6,741 bases of DNA from Elusimicrobiota bacterium (GCA_023249695.1 JAHFCD010000127.1:1-6741), one strand, 5' to 3'; shown: positions 1 to 4,069, numbered from the stretch's first letter. Notes: a model not told the origin generated them from the sequence alone. Translations and numbers: made by a program.

Positions 1-1
1 C

Positions 2-208
2 TTGGCCGCGGCCGCGCCCGAGGTCGTGAACCATGTCGAAGCGATCGCCAACCAGGAAGGCCTGCGCGGCGCCGACAAGAAGGAGCTCGCCATTGAGCTC
101 GTGCTGCAGATCGTCCACCTGCCGGCCTGGTGCCCCGAGTGGGTCGCGCGCTGGGTCCTCGACCGCGCGATCGAGGCGGCCGTCGCGGCGATCAACCGCG
201 GGCGATAA
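2..208 (+). CDS. C-terminal part of a holin-like (LLH-type) phage protein, 5' truncated
   Basis: The frame is open from the window edge to a TAA at 206-208, giving 68 visible residues. A TTG at position 2 could be read as a start, but no ribosome site is visible, so the gene probably begins upstream. The visible part has an acidic/basic helix with the motif GADKKELAIELV, a short LPAWCPEWV stretch, and an ending AIEAAVAAIN. From memory, this pattern (charged 'eeKkelAielv', then a terminal 'aIEaaVk.ln') resembles the cytoplasmic C-terminal half of LLH-family phage holins, whose single membrane helix would lie in the missing N-terminus. A holin next to attP fits a lysis module at the end of the late operon. 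The coding call is firm because third positions are nearly all G/C; the holin assignment is tentative, since no membrane segment is visible. Confidence 0.6.
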   Translation: MAAAAPEVVNHVEAIANQEGLRGADKKELAIELVLQIVHLPAWCPEWVARWVLDRAIEAAVAAINRGR

Positions 209-214
209 CGGAGG

Positions 215-367
215 GTGACCTTCCCGGCGCGGCTCGTCCGCGCGATCCTCGAGCGCTGGCGGCAGCTCGCCGCGGCGCGGCCGGCCATCGTCTGGCGGCG
301 CCGCGGCGGCTTCCTTAGAACCGCCGTTCGCCGGGGGGAAGGTGGGGGGAACTCCCCGGAACATTAG
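215..367 (+). CDS. Small Arg-rich protein of unknown function, same frame as the upstream ORF
   Basis: This 50-residue ORF starts at GTG 215 and ends at TAG 365-367. The first 33 codons all end in G or C, a strong coding signature here that the other two frames lack. The product is very basic (11 Arg) and carries the amphipathic stretch LVRAILERWRQLAAARPAIVWRRRGG, split here as residues 7-20 and 21-32. It follows the preceding TAA by two codons and is in the same frame. The only Shine-Dalgarno-like sequence, GGAGG, directly abuts the GTG, which is too close, so re-initiation or an unrecognised start is possible. Codon bias collapses after about position 313, where the ORF enters the G-rich repeat of the attachment region, so the C-terminal tail (about residues 34-50) may be DNA-site-driven sequence. 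Function unrecognised; a lysis-region accessory protein is possible by position only. Confidence 0.4.
   Translation: MTFPARLVRAILERWRQLAAARPAIVWRRRGGFLRTAVRRGEGGGNSPEH
333..353 (+). repeat. Left G-rich direct repeat, candidate integrase arm site
   Basis: This 21-bp unit contains two GGGGGGA motifs 11 bp apart (333-339 and 344-350) and ends GGTGGGGGGAACT. It matches 572-592 at 20 of 21 positions in the same orientation. The copies flank the tRNA-derived core at about 90 bp and 75 bp. Short direct repeats on both sides of the crossover core, next to int, are typical of arm-type sites bound by the N-terminal domain of tyrosine integrases. The role is inferred from position and repetition. Confidence 0.6.
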
Positions 368-442
368 GCCTGATTGGTACAATAGGGACGCCAGATGTGC
401 TATATATTTACCCGTTGTCCCGCTCAGAGGGGGATCGGACTT

Positions 443-496
443 CTCAGGACCGTGTGGGCGCAAGCTCTTAAGGGTTCAAGTCCCTTCCTGCCCACC
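443..496 (+). other. attP: Attachment site core (attP): 3' half of a tRNA-Leu(CAG) gene
   Basis: The segment reads as the 3' half of a class II tRNA. It has an anticodon loop CTCAGGA (443-449, anticodon CAG at 445-447), 3' anticodon-stem strand CCGTG (450-454), a long variable arm GGGC-GCAA-GCTC (456-467, one G-U pair) and a perfect T-arm, AAGGG/CCCTT around TTCAAGT (470-486). The acceptor 3' strand is CCTGCCC (487-493), then discriminator A (494) and CC (495-496). No matching GGGCAGG acceptor 5' strand, D-arm or 5' anticodon strand lies upstream, so this is not a functional tRNA gene. Phages integrating into tRNA genes carry exactly such 3' halves to restore the disrupted gene. CGGAC (436-440) and GACCG (448-452) form a 4/5 inverted repeat around a 7-bp spacer, as expected for a crossover site. 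Integrase is encoded next door. Confidence 0.85.
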
Positions 497-527
497 GACC
501 GGGATGACTGACGGAATAAGGATAATT

Positions 528-561
528 CGGCCTCGGGCCCGCTCAGGCGGGACCGAGGCCG
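528..561. terminator. Strong hairpin around the integrase stop codon, probable terminator
   Basis: CGGCCTCGG (528-536) pairs perfectly with CCGAGGCCG (553-561), then after one G-A mismatch CCCGC (538-542) pairs with GCGGG (547-551), leaving the 4-nt loop TCAG. The loop contains the integrase stop codon (543-545, complementary strand). On the + strand the hairpin is followed by TTCTGCTTTT, a moderate U-tract, so it could stop rightward late transcripts before they run antisense through int. Leftward, the 3' flank is only AATTATCCTTATT, a poorer terminator tail. A bidirectional terminator isolating attP from int is the likeliest role. Confidence 0.65.
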
Positions 562-1718
562 TTCTGCTTTTGGGGGGAGGGTGGGGGGAACTTCCGGCCG
601 CTCGCGGCGAAGCGGCGCTCGAGCACCTGGTCCTCAACGTGGATGTAGCGCTGCAGCGCGTCGTAGTCGGACCACAACTTCGTCTCGAGGAGGTCCTCGG
701 CGTGGCCGCCGCGCTCGAGGTAGCGGGTCGCGAACGTGTGCCGGAAGCAATGGAAGGTGATGTCCTCGGCCAGGCCGGCCGCCACGCGCGCGGCGACGAC
801 GTCGTGCTGGATCGTGTTGCCCGACCACGGGAAGATCACGCCCTCGGGCCGCGGCGTGCCCATGGCGGCCTTCGCCTCGGCGTTGATCGGGAACCGGCAG
901 TCCTTCTTCACCTTCTTCCTGGACTTGCGCGTTTGAGCCAGGATGCGCCCGAACCACGGCGCGGCCTGTAGGCGCGATCCTGAGAGCTCCTGGAGGGCCT
1001 TGGCGATGCTCACCGCGGGCTGACCGCGCCTGACGATCACCTCCACGTTCGTCCAGTTGAACCGGTTGCAGATCTCGGAGATCCGCGGGCCGCAGTTGAC
1101 CGCGAAGGTCCCGGTCTCCCAAAGGCGCAGCGGGCCCGCGGCGAAGAGCTCCTCGAGCTCCACGTCCGCCAGGGCGCGGCCGCTCTCCTCCGACGTCGGC
1201 TTCGTGAGCGCGCGCCAGGGGTTCTTCGTGAGGACCTCGATCTTGACCGCGTGGTTGAGCGCCGTGAACACCGCGCCGAACATCATCTTCCTGGTCGTCT
1301 CGTTGTAGCCGGCCTTCTTCAGCGCGATCAGCCATTCTGAGCCTAGCAGCGCGGTGATCGAGGACAGCGGCGAGGGCGAGCCGTGGTGCTTTTTGAGCCA
1401 GGCGGTGAACGCGTCGACCGCGGGCTTGTCGAACTGCGCGTAGGTCCGCGGCGCCTTCGTATCCTGGCTGTGCTTAAGGTAGTAGTCCTGGAAGCCCTCC
1501 CAGGTCATTTGGCGGCGCCGCTGCACCAGCTCGCGATCGCCGGCCCAGAGCCGCGCCTGGACCTTGGCCTTCTCCTCCTCGGCCCAGGTCCGCTTCGGCG
1601 TCCACGGCCCCGCCGGCAGGCGCCGACCATCGGCCTCGGCGCGCACGCGGTACTTGAAGTCGCCGCCGGCGGTCTTGCGCCGCTCGACCCAGACCGACGG
1701 GTTCATGCTGTGCGCCAT
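543..1718 (-). CDS. int: Tyrosine-family site-specific integrase
   Basis: This 391-residue protein catalyses phage integration at attP/attB through a tyrosine-DNA intermediate. Its N-terminal region (about 1-65, with WVERRKTAGGDFKYRVRA) resembles an arm-binding/AP2-like domain. A SAM-like core-binding domain spans about 70-185, and the catalytic domain about 186-370. Visible catalytic residues are R212 (CGPRISEI), a Lys within the basic stretch 265-272, H323 and R326 (HCFRHTFATRY), W349 at the His/Trp position, and nucleophile Y358 (QRYIHV). Length and order are normal for phage integrases. The ATG at 1718 overlaps the stop of the upstream gene (TGATG), indicating coupled translation as the last gene of a leftward operon starting with the repressor. 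The tail, rich in Pro (KFPPPSPQK), is encoded by the right-hand G-rich repeat of the attachment region. The 3' end lies about 46 bp from the tRNA-derived core, the usual int-attP arrangement. Confidence 0.95.
   Translation of the reverse strand: MAHSMNPSVWVERRKTAGGDFKYRVRAEADGRRLPAGPWTPKRTWAEEEKAKVQARLWAGDRELVQRRRQMTWEGFQDYYLKHSQDTKAPRTYAQFDKPAVDAFTAWLKKHHGSPSPLSSITALLGSEWLIALKKAGYNETTRKMMFGAVFTALNHAVKIEVLTKNPWRALTKPTSEESGRALADVELEELFAAGPLRLWETGTFAVNCGPRISEICNRFNWTNVEVIVRRGQPAVSIAKALQELSGSRLQAAPWFGRILAQTRKSRKKVKKDCRFPINAEAKAAMGTPRPEGVIFPWSGNTIQHDVVAARVAAGLAEDITFHCFRHTFATRYLERGGHAEDLLETKLWSDYDALQRYIHVEDQVLERRFAASGRKFPPPSPQKQNGLGPA
572..592 (+). repeat. Right G-rich direct repeat, candidate integrase arm site inside int
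   Basis: This is the second copy of the 333-353 unit, with a single A to G difference (position 579). It again has two GGGGGGA motifs 11 bp apart (572-578, 583-589) and ends GGTGGGGGGAACT. It lies inside the 3' end of int, on the opposite side of the tRNA-derived core from the left copy, and encodes the Pro-rich integrase tail on the complementary strand. Role inferred as P' arm integrase binding. Confidence 0.6.
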
Positions 1719-2098
1719 CAGAACCCCAGCTCGGGATCTGGGCCGAGGCCCATGCGCCGGCGGTCCTCGGCGGCGTCGCGGCCGCGTTCCTTGGCCTTGC
1801 GGACGATGATCTCCTGCAGCATGTCCTTCACGCGCACGTCGCGGAAGAGGTGCGCGCGCATCTGGTGATGGAACTTGATCGGGGGCACGACCACGCCGTT
1901 CACCGTGTACGACACCGCCTTCCAGGACCGCGTCACCTGCCAGACCTCGAGCGCCGCGTCGACCGTCTTGAACTCGACGACGTGCAGCTCGACGCCGGCA
2001 ACGGTCCGCCGGCGGTGCCGGCCGTACTTCTTGGCGCGCCGCACGAACTCGGGCCAGTAGAAGGAGCGGCCTCGGCTGACCTCGAAGCGGATCTTCAC
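1718..2098 (-). CDS. Conserved-looking basic protein of unknown function between lipoprotein and integrase
   Basis: I do not recognise this 126-residue protein. The GTG start at 2098 is chosen because it overlaps the stop of the upstream lipoprotein gene (GTGA); the frame stays open further upstream, but that extension is an Arg-rich shadow of the lipoprotein gene. It shows an aromatic/basic N-terminus (RSFYWPEFVRRAKKYGRHRRR, residues 11-31, split here as RSFYWPEFVR and RAKKYGRHRRR), a probable beta segment (VAGVELHVVEF, 33-43), a helix with Trp (AALEVWQVTRSWKAV, 48-62), VNGVVVPP (66-73), and a strongly charged C-terminal helix (about 85-115). There is no signal peptide, membrane helix or catalytic motif. 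It is coupled by overlap to both the lipoprotein and int. A nucleic-acid-binding accessory, or a partner of either neighbour, is conceivable from the charge, but this is speculation. Confidence 0.75.
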   Translation of the reverse strand: MKIRFEVSRGRSFYWPEFVRRAKKYGRHRRRTVAGVELHVVEFKTVDAALEVWQVTRSWKAVSYTVNGVVVPPIKFHHQMRAHLFRDVRVKDMLQEIIVRKAKERGRDAAEDRRRMGLGPDPELGF

Positions 2099-2478
2099 CG
2101 CTTGACCGCCTGCCCGGAGAGCGGCATCAGGCGCATCCGCACCGTGCCCGGGTCGAAGAAGTAGGCCGCGTCGTGCTTGTAGTCGTAGATCGTCCCGAAG
2201 AATAGCCACGGAGACACGGCGTTGAGCCAGGTCCAGCCGCTGAACTTGCTGCCCACGAACATGTAGGCCGTCTCGTAGCCTTCCTTCCTGCAGGAGACGG
2301 TGTAGTTGTGCCGCGGCGACACGTTCACGCGCGCGGGCGCGGGGAAGACCTCGCCGGCGATCGTGCACTCGGCGCCGGCGGGATCGGCCTCGATCGTGAC
2401 GGCGCGCGGTCCGCGGTTCATGATGCTGCCGCAGCCCGACAGCGCGATCGCCAGGAGGAGGGCGGCGGCGCGCTTCAC
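2095..2478 (-). CDS. Lipoprotein with PEGA-like domain, candidate lysogenic-conversion factor
   Basis: This is a 127-residue exported lipoprotein. It starts MKRAAALLLAIA and has a lipobox LSGC with lipidated Cys at 16; Gly at the next position would predict the outer membrane if the host is Gram-negative. Residues 27-63 (VTIEADPAGAECTI..., then YTVSCRKEGYET) resemble a PEGA-type surface beta domain, with C38 and C63 placed to form a disulfide. The C-terminal part (GWTWLNAVSPW, then IYDY and AAYFFDP) follows a pattern I recall from small Proteobacterial and phage lipoproteins with the same N-terminal domain. The GTG start overlaps the repressor stop (GTGA), and the end overlaps the next gene, so it should be made in the lysogen. 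An envelope protein in a repressor operon suggests superinfection exclusion or lysogenic conversion; that role is inferred from context. Confidence 0.85.
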   Translation of the reverse strand: MKRAAALLLAIALSGCGSIMNRGPRAVTIEADPAGAECTIAGEVFPAPARVNVSPRHNYTVSCRKEGYETAYMFVGSKFSGWTWLNAVSPWLFFGTIYDYKHDAAYFFDPGTVRMRLMPLSGQAVKR

Positions 2479-3155
2479 GGCTTTCGCCCCGGGTCCTTCA
2501 TGATCTTGATCACCTCGGCCAGGATGCGGACCTTGTTCGACGTCAGCCGCACGGGTTTATACGCGGGATTGTCTGCGCGCAGCTCGAGGTCATCCTTCTT
2601 CCTATAGACGCGCTTCATCGTGCACTCGCCGTCGAAGCAGACGATCGCGATCGTGCCGTCCGGGACTTCCGACGTCTGCCGGATGAGGACCTCGTCGCCG
2701 CTCTCGATCTTCGGCGCCATGCAGTCGCCCGAGATCCGGAGCATGGCGTAGCGATCGCCGACCTTCCCCTTGATGGCGAGCGTGGTGAAGTTCTCGGGCG
2801 GCAGGTCGAAGCTGAACATGAACCGGCTCGCCGAGACCGTGCCGAGGTGGGGGATGTCGAGGAAGTTGTAGCCGGTCTCCCGTGACAGCATTATCTCGGG
2901 CTCGCGGACCATCGACGGGCCGCCGAGCTTGGTCATCTTGCTGCGCGCGATCGCTGCCATCAGCTGCTCGACCGTGACGCCCAGCTCGCGCGCGATCTGC
3001 GGCCGCAGACCGGGGTCCGGAGGGTAGTCGCCGCTGCGCCAACGCGAGACCGTCGCCTCCTCCACTTTCAATTTTCGCGCGAACGCACGCGGCGCTCCGC
3101 GCAGGATTCCGCCGTTCCATTTCTGCAAAAGCTCGTCGAGAGAGGGCTGATTCAT
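2475..3155 (-). CDS. CI/LexA-type phage repressor (XRE HTH plus S24-like domain) with altered catalytic and cleavage residues
   Basis: This is the lysogeny repressor, 226 residues from the ATG at 3155; an in-frame GTG at 3167 would add four. Residues about 18-68 form an XRE-type helix-turn-helix (AFARKLKVEEATVSRWRSGD). A linker leads to a LexA/CI-like dimerisation and peptidase fold: IPHLGTVSAS (about 101-110), RISGDCMAP (about 140-148), SGDEVLIR, and TMKRVYR with Lys 181. In self-cleaving relatives the motifs are GDSMxP with nucleophilic Ser and an Ala-Gly cleavage bond. Here the Ser position is Cys145 and the bond is Ala109-Ser110, with LexA-like spacing (35 and 36 residues to Cys and Lys). 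The fold is clear, but RecA-stimulated autocleavage may be lost or altered. It is the first gene of the leftward operon, transcribed from 3177-3204, and probably autoregulated through the repeats at 3178-3197. No good ribosome site precedes either start. Confidence 0.93.
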   Translation of the reverse strand: MNQPSLDELLQKWNGGILRGAPRAFARKLKVEEATVSRWRSGDYPPDPGLRPQIARELGVTVEQLMAAIARSKMTKLGGPSMVREPEIMLSRETGYNFLDIPHLGTVSASRFMFSFDLPPENFTTLAIKGKVGDRYAMLRISGDCMAPKIESGDEVLIRQTSEVPDGTIAIVCFDGECTMKRVYRKKDDLELRADNPAYKPVRLTSNKVRILAEVIKIMKDPGRKP

Positions 3156-3167
3156 AGTTGAGGGCAC

Positions 3168-3196
3168 TTGACAGCTATGTTAACTTACTGTAAACT
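3168..3196 (+). promoter_or_regulatory. Rightward early promoter (PR-like)
   Basis: A perfect -35 TTGACA (3168-3173) is followed after exactly 17 bp by TAAACT (3191-3196), which matches the -10 consensus at 4 of 6 positions. Predicted transcription start is about 3203. It faces the Cro-like gene and the early operon. It lies across the leftward promoter and the operator-like repeats, the usual geometry of a repressor-controlled PR. Confidence 0.7.
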
Positions 3197-3204
3197 TTCA
3201 ACAA
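3177..3204 (-). promoter_or_regulatory. Leftward repressor-operon promoter (PRM/PL-like)
   Basis: Read on the complementary strand, TTGTTG (3204-3199) and TAACAT (3182-3177) are separated by 16 bp and fit sigma70 -35/-10 boxes. The predicted start is about 3168-3171, at or next to the in-frame GTG at 3167 and about 15 nt before the ATG at 3155. No Shine-Dalgarno sequence lies between, so the repressor message would be leaderless or nearly so. The promoter fully overlaps the rightward one, so the two should exclude each other. Confidence 0.5.
3178..3197 (+). promoter_or_regulatory. Operator-like direct repeats TGTWAACTT, 11 bp apart
   Basis: TGTTAACTT (3178-3186) and TGTAAACTT (3189-3197) match at 8 of 9 positions with one-helical-turn spacing. 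The first contains the palindrome GTTAAC, and ACAG (3171-3174) and CTGT (3188-3191) face each other around it. The cluster covers the -10 boxes of both divergent promoters, where a phage repressor or Cro would bind. Assignment is by position and symmetry only. Confidence 0.45.
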
Positions 3205-3429
3205 GCTTGCACCATCCCTGCCGGGATACAAAATGAATCGCGCAACGATCACCACCACCCCCCGATTCCCGGGGCACCTGAAAAGTGAAGAGAGCCGGCC
3301 TGCCACGCAGGTCAGCTTTCGGAGCGCGATCCCCGGCAGGGTTCATACGCATGTTCAGGTGCCCCACGATTCTAGCAAGGTCGCGCCGTCCAACGGCGTT
3401 CAAAATTCCCACACAGAAAGGATAAGCCA
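3203..3429 (+). promoter_or_regulatory. Long structured untranslated leader with interleaved inverted repeats
   Basis: Between the predicted rightward start and the first early gene lie about 225 nt without convincing coding signal. They contain two perfect inverted repeats. One pairs CCCTGCCGGG (3216-3225) with CCCGGCAGGG (3332-3341). The other pairs GGGGCACCTGAA (3271-3282) with TTCAGGTGCCCC (3354-3365). The order is left-left-right-right, so they interleave and are either alternative folds or a pseudoknot. Local hairpins lie at 3214-3227 (ATCCC/GGGAT), 3297-3313 (GGCCTGC/GCAGGTC, one G-U) and 3384-3398 (CGCCGT/ACGGCG, 3-nt loop). A small RNA, attenuator or anti-termination site could sit here, or some dyads could be additional operators. 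Confidence 0.5.
3417..3422 (+). promoter_or_regulatory. Ribosome binding site AAAGGA for the Cro-like gene
   Basis: AAAGGA sits 7 nt before the ATG at 3430 and supports that start. A second site, GGAG at 3468-3471, lies 6 nt before the in-frame ATG at 3478, so both starts have a usable ribosome site. Confidence 0.65.
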
Positions 3430-3687
3430 ATGCCCGACCCGTTACAACCCTCATTGTTTTTCTGCCCGGAGTGCCTCATGAGCCGACCCCTCAAGTTTGC
3501 GGAGAAGCTCGACAGCTTCCGTCGGATGAAGGGCCTCACGATCGCGGCGATGTCCGCAAAGGTGGGGGTCGATCCGGACACGATGGAACGCCTCCTGGCC
3601 GGCAAGAACGCGCCCAACGCGATCAATCTCATCAAGATCATGAACGGCCTCGAGGTCGTTTTCGAGGCGGAGGATTTCGAGCCGTGA
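3430..3687 (+). CDS. Small XRE-family HTH regulator, Cro-like
   Basis: An 85-residue protein (69 residues from the internal ATG at 3478) consisting essentially of one helix-turn-helix. The core FAEKLDSFRRMKGLTIAAMSAKVGVDPDTMERLLAGK, here residues 23-59 and best read in pieces such as LTIAAMSAKVG and DPDTMERLLAG, has the usual XRE spacing. It lacks any S24-like domain, as Cro proteins do. It is the first gene of the rightward operon, divergent from the repressor, so it most likely represses the lysogeny promoter during lytic growth. The longer form adds 16 residues including FFCPEC. Both starts have good ribosome sites, so two isoforms or mis-assignment of the start are possible. The stop overlaps the next start (GTGA). 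Confidence 0.85.
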   Translation: MPDPLQPSLFFCPECLMSRPLKFAEKLDSFRRMKGLTIAAMSAKVGVDPDTMERLLAGKNAPNAINLIKIMNGLEVVFEAEDFEP

Positions 3688-3929
3688 AGACCATCGTCGT
3701 GAAGGGGGACTACACCGTGCCGCAGGCGCAGGAGCGCTTGGGCCTTCCCTCTAAGAGCACCTTCTGGCGCTCGATCTGGAAGGGCGTCGCGGCCGGTCTC
3801 GTGATCGCGATCCCCCACGGAAAGAGCTGCTTCACCTTCGACGCTGATTCCATCGAGACGTGGCGATCGAAGATCGCGATCCGGTCGGCCGAGGATCTGC
3901 GACGTTTCGTTGACGGACGGAGGGCGTGA
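3684..3929 (+). CDS. Excisionase-like winged-helix DNA-binding protein
   Basis: An 81-residue protein starting at GTG 3684, which overlaps the preceding stop. YTVPQAQERLGL (10-21) looks like the first two helices of a MerR/excisionase-type winged helix. STFWRSIWKGVAAG (25-38) would be the rest of the DNA-binding helix region. IAIPHGKSCFTFDADSIETW (41-60) resembles the wing plus the 'f...di..w' element common in HTH_17/Xis-like proteins. Such small proteins bend DNA at attachment sites to drive excision or act as transcription factors. Position directly after the Cro-like gene and presence of an integrase favour a recombination directionality factor or early regulator. The fold call is moderate; the Xis role is inferred. 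The stop overlaps the next start (TGATG). Confidence 0.7.
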   Translation: MKTIVVKGDYTVPQAQERLGLPSKSTFWRSIWKGVAAGLVIAIPHGKSCFTFDADSIETWRSKIAIRSAEDLRRFVDGRRA

Positions 3930-4069
3930 TGAAAATCAAGCTGGTCGTGTACTTGAAGGACGGCCGCGAACTGTCGGGTTCGTATCCCTACCTCGAAGCC
4001 CTGGCGCGCCTGCAGGCCGCGGCCGCGTTCCCGAACTACGCCGGGTTCGATCTCGTGGAGGCCGTATGA
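3929..4069 (+). CDS. Small protein of unknown function (46 aa)
   Basis: ATG 3929 overlaps the previous stop, and TGA 4067-4069 overlaps the next ATG, so the gene is locked into the operon by overlaps on both sides. A GGAGGG sequence (3919-3924) gives a plausible ribosome site, and nearly all codons end in G or C. The product begins with an amphipathic strand and turn (MKIKLVVYLKDGRELSG) followed by an Ala-rich helix (YLEALARLQAAAAF) and a short acidic end. No family recognised. It is too short for many gene finders. Confidence 0.7.
   Translation: MKIKLVVYLKDGRELSGSYPYLEALARLQAAAAFPNYAGFDLVEAV

Noticed and set aside
374..406. A sigma70 promoter at TTGGTA...TATATA near attP
   Set aside because: The spacing between boxes is over 20 bp, and the AT-rich tract is better explained as flexible DNA beside the attachment core.
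410..496. A complete, functional tRNA-Leu gene
   Set aside because: The 3' half is convincing but there is no D-arm, no GGGCAGG acceptor strand and no pairing 5' anticodon strand within tRNA distance, so it is called an attachment-site fragment.
342..971. Rightward 209-residue ORF across attP and the int end
   Set aside because: It runs through the tRNA fragment and antisense to int, has no ribosome site, and has low-complexity Arg/Leu/Gly composition typical of a shadow frame in GC-rich DNA.
1050..1718. Trp instead of the usual second His in the integrase active site as a defect
   Set aside because: His or Trp is accepted at that position in tyrosine recombinases, so W349 is not evidence of inactivity.
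3171..3191. ACAG-N13-CTGT as an SOS/LexA box
   Set aside because: The E. coli-type box is CTGT-N8-ACAG; here the half-sites are in the opposite order with wrong spacing, so it is at most part of a phage operator.
3185..3454. 89-residue leftward ORF between repressor and Cro-like gene
   Set aside because: It lies antisense to the leader, covers both promoters, and lacks coding bias and a ribosome site.
3233..3481. 82-residue rightward ORF in the early leader
   Set aside because: It has no Shine-Dalgarno sequence before the ATG, no bias to G/C third positions, no recognisable domain, and it overlaps the well-supported Cro-like start.
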